64,000 nt of DNA from Linum tenue. Lineage: Eukaryota; Streptophyta; Magnoliopsida; Malpighiales; Linaceae. The stretch lies in NCBI GenBank assembly GCA_946122785.1, contig CAMGYJ010000004.1:19304150-19368149 (forward strand), written 5' to 3'. The position numbers and the translations under genes are program-made. The notes under the pieces are model-generated. The model was not told the origin of the DNA. It made no database searches and saw only the letters and a list, made by a program, of their open reading frames with translations. Shown in pieces: positions 53,890 through 64,000 of this stretch (position 1 is its first letter; each line of letters starts with the position of its first letter).

Positions 53890-56800
53890 ATTAATCAGCT
53901 ATTGGGGTTACATTGTCCAGCAAAAGCTGATCAACAAGATATACCGGCAGACGATCAAACAATATCATAGTCTCGTTCCAACGAGATCTAGCATGAGCCA
54001 TAATGTGGGCAGCCATATTCCCAGCTCTAGGAACGTAATTCCAACTTCCATTGCTGACTTCTCCCAACTTCCGACGAATGCTCCTGCATATTGTTCCTAT
54101 TTCTGCCTGGATCTCATCTGCAACTTCGAGCTTTAGAGTAAGCGCAGGCAGTCTGTTTCCACCGTGAACTTTCTCCTTGTATGCCTTGAGCAAGCTCCAA
54201 TTCCAGCTCCATAGCGAGTATGGGTGGCTATACGGTCCGATCCGGTTAAATTGGCCCAAATTGATCCGGTCCAGTCCAATTTTTTTGAAAATATAAGGAC
54301 CAAAGATTGGATTGGATACAGTCCGGTTTTGATCCGGTCCGGTCTTGACCCGGTCCGGTCCCAATTCGGTTTTGATTTTATATTGAACTTGTGGGGATTT
54401 GAGTGGCCTAGGGCCTGAAAGGGTGAGGAGTTGGTTAAGTTTTATACTAAGTGCAAAGGTTTGTGACCGTTTATGCAAAGTACCCTTAAGTTTTGGGTGT
54501 TGAGCTCTCTTATTTGGTCTTTATCCAGTTTTCGATCCGGTCCCGAATGCTTTTTTTACCTCAAATCTAAGCCCAAAGATTGGATTGGATTGTTTACTAT
54601 CCGGTCCCGGTCCGGTCTCGGTCCGGGTTATACGGTCCGGTTTCGGATAAAATAAAAAAACCCGGACCAAAAAGCCAGCCCTAATAGCGAGGGCTTTAGC
54701 TGTCTCCACACTGCATCTACATTTCACATTCTTTACAGCGGCCATAAGGAATTTACCTCCCTCTCCACGGGCCACAACCCTAAGGCCAAAGCCTTCTCCA
54801 GGGAAGAAGCCAACATCTGTGTTAATTTTGACCTCCCCACTTCCCTCCTGCCGCCATCGAACTGGATCTGTCCCCCTCGCTAACTGTTCCTTTCGAGTCT
54901 GGTGTGCTTTGTAGTAATGTTAGAAAGTAACTTGCCCGTGGCACGATCTCATGTTCACTGAGTTTTTTGCCGTTAAAAGTTGGGCGTTGCGTTCTTTCCA
55001 CAAGAACCATAGCAATACACTCCACTTCTCCAAAACCTCCTCACCATACTTCTTGATCACCTCCTTAACCCAGTTATAGCAGCATCCACTCTCCGGATAT
55101 TGGAAGCAGTCCTTCAGCTCAGAGCTACGCTACAATCTAGATGTCCATGGGCACTTCCCGAATAAATGGATTTGTGTTTCACGGGCATCACAAAACGTGC
55201 ACTTATCTCCTCATCTCGTACTTTTAGTGCTCATCCGATCTCCTGTCGGCAACGCCTCCATTGCGAATCGCCATATAAAGTGTTTAACTTTCTAGGGGGC
55301 CTGCATTTTCCAAATCGCCTTCCATACCTCAGGTTCCCCGGCTGCCTCAACTGCTTCCCTAAGTTTAAACTCCTTCAGCCATTGATAGTAGCCATCTCGC
55401 ACAGTATAGATACCCTTAGTGTTAGCCGCCCAAATCATCACATCTTGTTTGCCAATGCCACGCAATGGGATCTTCTCAATGTTGCTTACCACCTCCGACT
55501 CAAAACAAGCTTCCAACATATTCTTGTCCCATTGCTCGCTCACAGGGTTGATAAGCTCTCTCACTTTGGCATCCACCTCCAGTCCCATTGGAGCCGAGTT
55601 AATGTAGTACAGAATTTCCGTCAACCATCTCCAACGCGCCATCTGAGACCCTCGCTAAGTAGATCTTGTGCGTTGATCAGGCTTCTCCACAAGAAGCTTG
55701 GTTGATAGCCAGTCGTCGTCTCAAGAACCAAAGAGTTCTTGTAATACTTAGCCTGCATGATACGTGCTACTAGGGACGACGGTCGTTGATATAGTCGCCA
55801 CAGCTGCTTTGCCAACAAAGCAGTGTTGAAACCATTTAAATCCCAGAATCCCATTCCTCCTTCCTCTTTTGCACATACCATTTCTTCTCGCCGCACCCAG
55901 TGGGCTCGACGCTCCGTACCCCGGTGCCCCCCAATAGAAGTTTATAATCATACTGTGGATCTCTTCAATGATTCCTACTGGGATTCTAAATACAGACATT
56001 GCATAGGTGAGTTGCGCTTGTGCTACTGATTTAATCAGTGTTTCCCGTCCTGCTACTGACAAGGTCTTTTCCTTCCAACCTTTTAGCTTTGTTCGAACTC
56101 TTTCTTTCAAACCATTAAACACTTCCTTCATGGAACATCCCACGACAGTAGGGAGGCCTAGATACTTATCGTGCTTTTCAACACTGTTCATCCCCAAGAT
56201 CCCACTAATAGTTAGCTTATGGTGCGGTTTTACCTTCTCACTGAAAGAGACTTCAGATTTCTGAAAGTTCACCATCTGTCCCTACTCCTTTTCATAGTGA
56301 CTTAAGGACATTTTTTAGTGCCATGATCTCCTGCTTAGTAGCCTTGCAAAAGAATACACTATCGTCAGCAAAGAAGAGGTGGGTGACTGCCAAAGCTCCT
56401 CTTGCTGGTTCCAGTCCTCGTATCTTCTTCCCTTTTGCGGCCTACTTTGTAGCCACTGAAAGCCCCTCCGCACAAAGCATGAAAAGATAGGGTGAAAGCG
56501 GGTCGCCTAGTCGAATCCCTCGTGAGGGCACAAATCTCTCAGTCTAATGGCCATTAATCAAAACTGAGTAAGACACCAATCTGACGCACATCATAATAAG
56601 TCCAACCCACCGGCTATCAAATCCCATCTTAAGCATCATTGACTAGAGGAAGTGCCATTCCACTCTGTTGTATGCTTTTGCCATATCGACTTTGGCCGCT
56701 AGGTAGCCTACCCGACCCTTCTTCCTCTTCTTCACGCTGTGGAAGCACTCGAAGGCAGCCATGATGTTGTCAGTAATAACTCGCCCAGGCACAAACGCGC

Positions 56801-58437
56801 TCTGCTCTTCTGAAATAACCTGATCCAACAGAATCTTTAACCTGTTTGCTAATACTTTTGCCACCAACTTGTATAGAACATTACATAGACTGATGGGTCT
56901 AAAATCCTTTGGCGACACTGGACTTTTAATTTTTGGGATGAGCGCTATAAGCGTGTGATTAAGATCCGGCACCATCTCACCCCTCTCCAAGATCCCCAAA
57001 ACCAGATTTACCACATCATCTCCTACTATCCTCCAGTTCTTTCGGTAGAATAATACCGAGAAACCATCAGCCCGGGGAGCTTTGCGTTGGACCATTTGCT
57101 TCAACACCGACACTACTTCTTGTCGAGTGAAAGGTTGGAGGAGCTGAGCGTTCTGATCGGCTGAAATTGATGCATGGACTGCATCAATGATTGGAGTTTC
57201 GTTCGGCCTTTCACCAGCTTGAAATAGCGCCCTTTATAGTAGCTTAGCAAACACGCGTCAATCTCATCTGGTTTATAAACCACCCTGCCTGTCTCGTCCA
57301 TCAGCTTACGAATTGTGTTCCGTCGCCGTCTGGCCGTTGCCTTTCTATGGAAGTAAGGCGTATTTTTATCTCCATCCCGAAGCCAGTCTGCACGTGAACG
57401 CTGCTTCCAATAATCCTCTTCCTGATCCTCGATTTCCTCCATCTTCTGTTCAAGTTGCTTAACCTGGTCCATGGTGGCTGCAGAACGTTGGATTCTTTCA
57501 AGGGCACACAATGCCTTTTGGATGCGCTGCTTTTGTTTTGAGAACTTGGGGAAAGTAGCATGGCTCCATTCAATTAATTTTTCCTTACATAATTGCAGCT
57601 TAGCCATTGTATCATGTTATCCCACTACGTTCCACGATTCTTCTATGGTCCTTTCACAATCTGAATGCTTTGTCCAGAAAGGGTCGAACCTAAAGCTCCA
57701 TCCCCATCTTGGTTCCACATCATCTTTACCCTGGGTATCACACACAATGGGCCGATGATCGGATCTTGTCTTGTCCATGTGTATAACTCTCCCTTGATCG
57801 AACTTCCTCGACCAGCTTGAGGAGGCTAGGAACCGATCAAAGCGTTCTTCAATAAAACCCACCATCGATCGTTTGTTCTCCCAGGTGTAGTCGTAACCCA
57901 CGTAGTCCAAATCATAGAGTTCAGCTTCCATCATACCGTCACTGAATTCCAGCATCTCACTCTCCGACGGGGACCGCCCTCCACGTTTCTCATCAGTAGT
58001 ACGAACCTGGTTGAAGTCACCAGCATAGAGCCACATTCCCTCCACTGATTTGCGAGCCGTCGGACAAGATCCCACGTCTGCCACTTCTCCCCACTCTCCG
58101 ACCAGCCATAGATACCCGAGAAACGCCACACCTCCTCATCTTCTTCAATAATTTGCATATCAAAATGATTAAAAGAAGCATACATCACCTTTGCATTAAC
58201 TTTCTCTGTCCACCAAACACAAAGCCCTCCTGCTCGCCCCCCGCCATCTCCTCTCATCGGCCAGCTATCGCCGTGAGCAAATTCCATATCCTTTCTAGTA
58301 ATCTCATTTTCCTCCTTCTTCTGTTTAGTCTCCATAAAGAAGACCAGTTGTGGGGAAATCCATCGCAATAGCGACTTCAAAGCTCTAACTGCCCGCTTAT
58401 TCCCCAATCCGCGGCAGTTATAGCTGAGAAGCCTCAT
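53890..58437 (-). pseudogene. LINE ORF2: endonuclease, reverse transcriptase, zf-RVT, RNase H
   Basis: The endonuclease starts at the ATG at 58437 (MRLLSYNCRGLGNKRAVRAL, LVFFMETK) and, after a shift near 58030, continues WLYAGDFNQVRTTDEKRGG and TRSDHRPIVCD. The reverse transcriptase has RKAPRADGFSVLFYRKNW, LIALIPKIKSPVSPKDFRPI, SLCNVLYKLVAKVLANRL, DQVISEEQSAFVPGRVITDN, KVDMAKAYNRVEW and FFADDSVFF (FADD at 56361-56372). A later part reads KYLGLPTVVG and LSVAGRETLIKSVAQ, followed by zf-RVT (RDGYYQWLKEF) and an RNase H remnant (YVPRAGNMAAHIMAHA). Several stops and shifts prevent expression. The hAT MITE splits the RNase H part. Confidence 0.9.
54219..54683. mobile_element. hAT-type MITE, 465 bp, inside the LINE
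   Basis: The left end is TATGGGTGGCTATACGGTCC and the right end on the minus strand is TAGGGCTGGCTTTTTGGTCC. The 8-bp duplication ATAGCGAG is perfect (54211-54218 and 54684-54691). The interior is rich in GGTCCGGT(T/C) phrases, like the element at 39071-40049. Confidence 0.9.
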
Positions 58438-58444
58438 TTATGAC

Positions 58445-60046
58445 CAGGAGCGGATAGGTTCCCCGCCCCTTTCGTTTTACTCATATTATCCAGAACAATT
58501 TTGTGACTCTTCGTACTTGTTTCCTTCCCTTTGCTCACAAACTGTACGTCCACCTTTTGCTTGTTTGGCCCTGATATTGCAGCCGTTTGTGACCCCATTC
58601 CCTGTGCTTGATGTTCCTTTTCTGAGGCCTAAGGTATAATGGTTGTAACAATGCAGCCATCCTTCCGTACCTTCTGTACTGACGTCTCATCCTTACCCAA
58701 CTTTTGTTTACTTCCTCCCTGGCCTTCCACTTCTTTTTTATTACGTTCACCTACTCCGTCTTATGGCAACTCCCCAAGGGCATTCTTCACCACAACCTTC
58801 CCTCGTACCCGCTACGGGTTAACCACAATAGCAATTCCCTCAGTTGGTATTCCTCATGCATGAATTGCATGGCCATCCCTTCCCTCCTCATGTAACACAT
58901 CAAAACGATTCTGAACCTTAGGTCGGATGGGTGCCACAGCACTCTCGTCTTTCCTCGTTGGTTTCCGTTCCCTTCTCTTAATTGTCAACCATTCACCATT
59001 CACCATACACCCTCCCTTTTGTGGGGTCAACATCTTGCGTTTCAGGCACAATGGACACATCTTCCTCTTTCTCTTCACCCACTTTTTTGGTGCACTTGCA
59101 TATATGTCCCGTTTGGTTGTACAAACCACATTCACCACATATGTTTTCCAATCCTTCATATTGGATGAGATAGGTTATACCCTCTACCTTATGCTGGGAC
59201 AACAATGGTTTCGTTAGGTCAACTTCTACGCATGCCCGTGCAAATTTTGCGCGAGCTCCAGCCTCGGTCGCCCTATCCACTCTCACCGGCCTTCCAATAA
59301 GCTTCGCAATTATCATAACCACTTCAGCATTGATGAACTCCACAGGAAGCTCTGGGAGTTGCACCCAAACAAGTGTTGACTTAATTTCTGACGTCCATGG
59401 GTTGAATCCCTTGAACCAACGGTGAACCATTAGGTATGTATCCCCCAGTAGCCATGGACCTCCGAATGCAGCCAGTTCATAATCAAGTTTGCTCTTAAAT
59501 CTAACAAGAAAACATCCATTCTTCATATAGAGATTTGGATGGTTCCATGCTTTGCCCATAAGAAATTCAGTCTTCGCGTCAACGGAAGATACGACACCCT
59601 TCTCCCCAATCCCTTAACAACTAGGGTAGACCGCCATTCCTTACTCCATCGAATCTTTTGGGTAGAAGTGAACAGCGCCGAGGGGCACCTTGGGTCCTGT
59701 TCTTCCTCCGGGATACAGTCATCTTCTTCCTTTTCATAGTTCGCAACATCCTCGGAATCCGACTCTGCTACATACCAACCATCCTCCACATAGATGGCAG
59801 GGAAGGATGTTGGTAACTAGCTCTTCCATTTCGTTGCTCAGGCTTCGTTTCCATCTCCTTATCCATCGTCTCCAGACCTACATCCTCCTGGTCAAGGTTC
59901 AGCCCATGCACACGTTTCTTATCTTGCTTTGTCTCCTTTTCACTCTTCCTATCTGGCGAAGATGATACTGTGGCAGGTCTCCTCATTCCGCTAAGTTCAG
60001 GAGGTTTCTCCGGCAGTCCAGTGCTAGTCGGCGGCGTTGCCACCAT
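58445..60046 (-). pseudogene. LINE ORF1: DUF4283 domain and CCHC zinc knuckle
   Basis: It starts MVATPPTSTGLPEKPPELSG; a stop near 59768 is followed by KEWRSTLVVKGLGRRVSYLP and a shift to MGKAWNHPNLYMKNGCFLVR, AFGGPWLLGDTYLMVHRWFK, STLVWVQLPELPVEFINAEV. The zinc knuckle reads ICGECGLYNQTGHICKC. This is the usual RNA-binding ORF1 of plant L1 elements. Several stops follow near 59000-58640. Confidence 0.85.
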
Positions 60047-60137
60047 AGAGATCGATGAAACCCTAGAAAAATCGCCAAGTTTTCCTTTCCGAAAAATTCA
60101 CTGTCAAGAATATATGGATCCCAATAACAAATACTTT

Positions 60138-61600
60138 AAACATAATAGAAGTATTTTGATTAATCAACAGATAGGGTAATGATGTATTAGCTATTCACAT
60201 TTCATAGACCCAATGAAAGGACCAATACTTAGTACCATAGGCGGAGGCAGGCTACTTTGGATGTGTCCTAGGACACAGGTGAAATTTGGGGTAGAGAAAT
60301 AATACTCATATGTGTATCAAGTTAGAGGTGGAAATTGGTATGGTATTTGGTATCGGAATACCAATACCGAAATCTTAAATACCAAATTACATCCTAAAAT
60401 TAATGTCAATCTCAATCCCTAAATAATTTCGATATCTCAATCCCTAAATATTTTGGTATCACAATCGATATTATCGAATACAAAACTAATTACCTTTGCA
60501 GTCAATAATTAAATATATAAATTTAATTTAATTGTTTAATTTAGGGCAAAGAGACTAAGCAACGAGTATTGAGTTTGCCTAGAGCTAGGATATGAATTAG
60601 GAGAATGGAGGAGAGGTGACATCTCAAATTATTGTCATTGGTAATCTTTAATATGACGTATTGGAGGCTGAGAGACGCTAATACTAGTGTTTATTTTTTG
60701 GAGTTATGAAAATAACAAGAGATTAGGTGAGAGACGAGAGTGACTTAGACTGTAAAGTCAAAATTGTGTTGGATGGGGGCTTCTAAGTTGTGAAAGAGTG
60801 AGGAATGACCTAAGGTTGTGTGTTATATTTCATTAATTTTTTACTTTCAGTATTTTGGTATATACCGACCCCGATCTCGTAATCCCGAATACCGAACAAC
60901 ACTTGAAAATGAATCCCAATCCCAATTCCTAAAAAATAAGCCGGTATTCGATAATACCTAATAGTGATAAATTCGGTACGGTATACAATATATCTCAAAT
61001 ACCGGTACCGAACTTCGAGCCATATATCAAGTATTGAATCCTTGACTTTTTGGATAATGAATAAGTATCATATCACTACACTAAATATTATTTCTTGTTT
61101 ATTTTCAATTTTATTTATTAATTTTATAAGAAGAGGACACAGGTATGTTTGAATCCTGACTTCCCCACTTTTTAATACTACACTAATTTTATTTTGATCA
61201 GTTGTTTGATTGCTACTGTAATGTTGTGAGTGAGTGAGTGGCAGCTTGCCAACATTGTATTTTGAAATGAAGTCCGCAGGTAGCAACTCCTAGGGTTATT
61301 GCAACTTGTTAATTAATTAACCACAAAATAAATTCAAGGAAATCACCATTAATCTTAATTTGTAACATAACTTTTTGTGAACAACAAATATTAAATAATC
61401 AACGATTCAACGTATAATATAATAATTTAATTGGATTCACTACATTGATATTTCGAGCCTCAAGTTTCTAGCAAGCTAAAAGGAGAAACTCTAGTATACA
61501 AATTTGCAATTTCCGACCTACAATAGTAGCTAAACAAAAATGTGGTGTTAATTTGACTGTGAATACATCTGTTCCTTCAAAAAATATATATATATATCAG
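60138..61600. other. Intergenic DNA with degenerate MITE sequence
   Basis: ATAGGCGGAGGCAGGCTACT at 60238 looks like a hAT end, and GGACACAGG recurs at 60270 and 61135, but no right terminus is clear. 60320-61030 is full of GGTAT/ATACC phrases (AATACCAATACCGAAAT, GGTACGGTATAC). 61440-61590 is the conserved SAUR 3' flank. No gene is seen. Confidence 0.45.
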
Positions 61601-61617
61601 TGCTGATGCCCTCTGCT

Positions 61618-61923
61618 TTAGCTTGAAGTAGCAAAAATGAAAGCCTCTTCACTGCATGGAATGGTCAAGCCACCCATAATTGGATGATCAAACCCGAACT
61701 CCTCTTCAGCCATGCTCAACAAACCTTGAAATGAAGGTTGGTTCAGATACGAAATCGGAACTACAAACCGCTTCTTGTTATCCGTCGTCTCTCCTACATA
61801 AACTGCTAGGTAACCCTTTGGCACATCTGAACAACTTGAAGACGATGACGATGATCTGCTTGACCCGAAACTGGACCTTCGACGAATTTTCTTGGCAAGG
61901 TTGGTTGGCAAGCTAATAGCCAT
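61618..61923 (-). CDS. SAUR-family auxin-responsive protein, copy 2
   Basis: A single exon encodes 101 residues: [20 protein letters not shown], a Ser-rich stretch, then the SAUR domain [40 protein letters not shown] and [20 protein letters not shown]. It is nearly the same as 35557-35865, including both flanks, so the pair comes from a segmental duplication. The frame is intact. TATA lies about 130 bp upstream. Confidence 0.96.
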   Translation of the reverse strand: MAISLPTNLAKKIRRRSSFGSSRSSSSSSSCSDVPKGYLAVYVGETTDNKKRFVVPISYLNQPSFQGLLSMAEEEFGFDHPIMGGLTIPCSEEAFIFATSS

Positions 61924-62050
61924 GGTGGATCCTCTTTGGTTGGATGAAGAAAAGAGTAGCTGATGAAAATGAGAGGAAAGTAGACAAAGTGGGAGGCTTG
62001 TTTTCTGTGTTGGTTTGTGATGATGAACTAACTATAAGCTCATTTGAAGG

Positions 62051-62062
62051 GTTTATATATAG
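62051..62062 (-). promoter_or_regulatory. TATA box of SAUR copy 2
   Basis: The minus strand reads ATATATAAAC in the same place as in copy 1. Confidence 0.68.
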
Positions 62063-62064
62063 AT

Positions 62065-62290
62065 AGGCAAAGGGTCCATGGATTTTCGGCCACAACTTAA
62101 TTGGAAACAATCGGCCCCCAATTGGCCTTGTACGTTACTGCATGGGACATAGTTCATTAAGCACCACATGGTCGTGCCTTCAAATGACGGGACCAATATT
62201 GTAGGGAGGAAGAGGACACACTAATTAAGTTCACGTACCCTACAATTGAAGGGCTAGCTAGCTCGCTATGCCAATGGCTGGCCACATAAT
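62065..62290 (-). promoter_or_regulatory. Conserved SAUR upstream block, copy 2
   Basis: It matches 36005-36220 through TCCATGGATTTTCGGCCACA, ACTGCATGGGACATAGTTCA and CACATGGTCGTGCCTTCAAA, with small indels. The TGTCCCATG and GGTCCCGTC motifs are kept. Confidence 0.55.
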
Positions 62291-62525
62291 TGATATTGGA
62301 ATATGGATATATAGGTTAAGCAGCACATGGTCGTGCCCTTCAACTGTCCTATTTTGTGTAAGGAACATGGTTTGAGTTGAGGCAACCAACCCCCTAGTTT
62401 ATGGGGTTGTAGTGTTGTACTCATCCGTGTTTCCACTAGAAAAGAGTGCAAGGCTGGCAGAGAATGAACTGAGAGTGAGAGCAGCGGCTGCGGCGGTGCA
62501 TGCATGGTAGAACTAGGTTCTTTGG

Positions 62526-62722
62526 CTGTGACCAATTCAGAAATTTGAATGAAACGAGAGTGATTAGAATTGTGATAATAGTGGAGGGGTTAAGAAATTA
62601 CTAATTACTTTATTTTTTAAATTTGTTGCAAATTTTATATGTAATATTATCCATATTTCAAATTTGAGACTTGAGAGGGAGGTATAACCTCGATCTCCAC
62701 GCTTAACCTAGCTCCGCCACTG
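62526..62722. mobile_element. Probable hAT MITE inserted upstream of SAUR copy 2
   Basis: The right end AGCTCCGCCACTG is a typical hAT terminus; the left end CTGTGACCAATT is weak. Copy 1 has the uninterrupted site GTTTTCTGGTATCC, while copy 2 has GTTCTTTGG and GTTTACTGGTATCC on either side of this 197-bp stretch. Only 5 of 8 flanking bases match. Confidence 0.45.
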
Positions 62723-62730
62723 TTTACTGG

Positions 62731-64000
62731 TATCCATCATATATAACAGAGATTCTTGCTTGTAAGCGAATAATGATTTTATCTACTGATACTATAAGTG
62801 GTCTGTTCCAAATTCAAATGACTTAACTATTTATTACCTATATCACCTAAAAAAGATATTTATGCTTCTTAAGCAATTAGAATAAGTGGTACTGTAGTTA
62901 ACAAAGTAAGACGTGTTCATTGTACTTTATAAGTGCACAAATTGTATCAAATAATAAACTAATAAGCAGTGGCGTATTAATTTTATTATAACATATATTG
63001 TTAACATAAATGGCTTTATAACCTTAACATTAGATATATATATACGTGGTGTATTAATCCTCCAATTACTATATGGAGGTTCCTCTCCCGAACCCCGTCA
63101 ATCCCTACTTTCCTAGCTCCTGAGGAAAAGACGGAGGGGCCTTTAGGTAAAAAAGAATCTTCAATGCCTTCTCCCGTCCAAGCTAGCGCAGAAATCGCCA
63201 AAGTTCCCTTTCTTTCGTGCAAGCATGTAAATTAATATTTCTTTGGATCATTAAGTTTTCACATAAACCTAATTGTTAATTTGTTAGAAGCTGGGTTATA
63301 TGAATTTAATAATACGAACTGAACAATGACAATTTGACGAATAATTCTATGGGGTTGGTTGTGATGTTATTTAGATCAGGGAGCGAAAACAGTAAGGTCA
63401 GATGATAATTCTTACTAATTTTAATTATCCAATTCAACTGAATTGAGTACGAAACAAATGTCTATATTTTTACGGCCTTAACACATATAGTCATATATCC
63501 TTTTGTTTGGGTTGGTTCGAATTTTTAAACTATGAATTGGGAGATGTATCCATACCCATATAAAAAATTACATTTTGTAACTATAGTATATTTGAAGATT
63601 TAGTACGTTTTTTGCATAGAATTCTTAAAAGTCAATGAAAGTTTTTACCTACAAGTATATTGCCTTATATTTTGATACATTAAACATTTTCAGTTTTACA
63701 AGTCATCCAAATTTGGTATGCGTAGTTAAAACAACCTCATATAAATAGGTAAATTCATACCCAAGTACAATAATTGTTTGACTTATTTTAAATGGAAGGT
63801 TAGTCAATACGCAATTCTAACTTATATCGGATCTGACAACTCAAAAGAGGAATTGGATTATTCAATATTGAGTTTCAAAAAGTGGCTGGCAATCAATCCG
63901 AACACAAATACTATTCTTAGTCTCTCGATATGATAGTCATTGACTCAAAGGTAAACTAACTAGAACCACACATATTCAAACTCTATGATTAAAGTTTCAC
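62731..64000. other. A/T-rich intergenic DNA, no gene recognised
   Basis: I see no convincing reading frame, RNA gene or element end. The frame at 63222-63016 (minus) shows no known motif. Confidence 0.5.

Larger units (their letters stand above)
53861..60126 (-). mobile_element. L1-type LINE retrotransposon, near full length but decayed
   Basis: The minus-strand order is 5' leader, ORF1, ORF2, 3' end and a short A-run (53861-53868). The flank ACAAATACTTT occurs left of the A-run (53852-) and again at 60127-60137, a target duplication of about 9-11 bp (its end merges with the T run). It is 6.27 kb including a hAT MITE inserted at 54219-54683. Both ORFs are broken by stops and shifts. Confidence 0.87.

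Noticed and set aside
60238..61160. Complete hAT element from ATAGGCGGAGGCAGG
   Set aside because: No complementary terminus or matching 8-bp flanks could be found; left as degenerate intergenic sequence.

Overview
The window is nuclear DNA from a flowering plant, most likely a eudicot. Its genes are plant families (an early-nodulin-like phytocyanin, two SAUR genes, a P-class PPR protein), its introns are plant-sized, the intergenic DNA is A/T-rich, and plant transposon superfamilies dominate. I could not identify the species.

Host genes. 56-1005 (+) is the 3' end of a DDX18/HAS1-type DEAD-box RNA helicase. 1422-2048 (-) is a two-exon ENODL-type phytocyanin. 26244-31406 (+) is a seven-exon C3HC zinc-finger protein of the NIPA/ZC3HC1 family, complete, with a GC-AG intron and a probable Helitron in intron 6. 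32160-32985 (-) is a broken CYP26-2-like cyclophilin. 35557-35865 (-) and 61618-61923 (-) are two closely similar SAUR genes; 33590-33720 is a leftover third 3' flank. 45908-48733 (+) is an intronless 941-residue PPR gene.

Transposon nest (4782-24518). The outer element is a minus-strand Ty3/gypsy-like LTR retrotransposon with an Asp-tRNA-type primer binding site, a polypurine tract and a gag-protease gene, but no reverse transcriptase or integrase that I can see. A hAT (Tip100-like) element is inserted in the protease part (8662-12038, perfect 8-bp target duplication). A CACTA element is inserted near the start of gag (14234-22788, 3-bp duplication TTG). The CACTA element carries a 489-bp MULE MITE and two Pack-MULE-like elements (16853-19006 and 19036-21286). 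These two lie 29 bp apart in opposite orientation, each with its own perfect 9-bp duplication. They carry pieces of host genes: an AP2/ERF domain in one; a type-A response regulator, an alpha/beta hydrolase and an LRR-kinase activation loop in the other.

Right half. It holds a 1.3-kb near-palindromic foldback element (33721-35039), several hAT-type non-autonomous elements, a MITE built of ACGT palindromes (40267-41038), a decayed MULE transposase abutting a plant-mobile-domain gene on the opposite strand (41742-45333), a TIR element with a nested MULE MITE (50373-52185), an L1-type LINE fragment (53200-53690, +) and a 6.3-kb degenerate LINE (53861-60126, -) that itself carries a hAT MITE. Most element boundaries rest on target-site duplications and terminal inverted repeats read directly from the sequence; family names rest on recognition of protein motifs and were not checked by database search.
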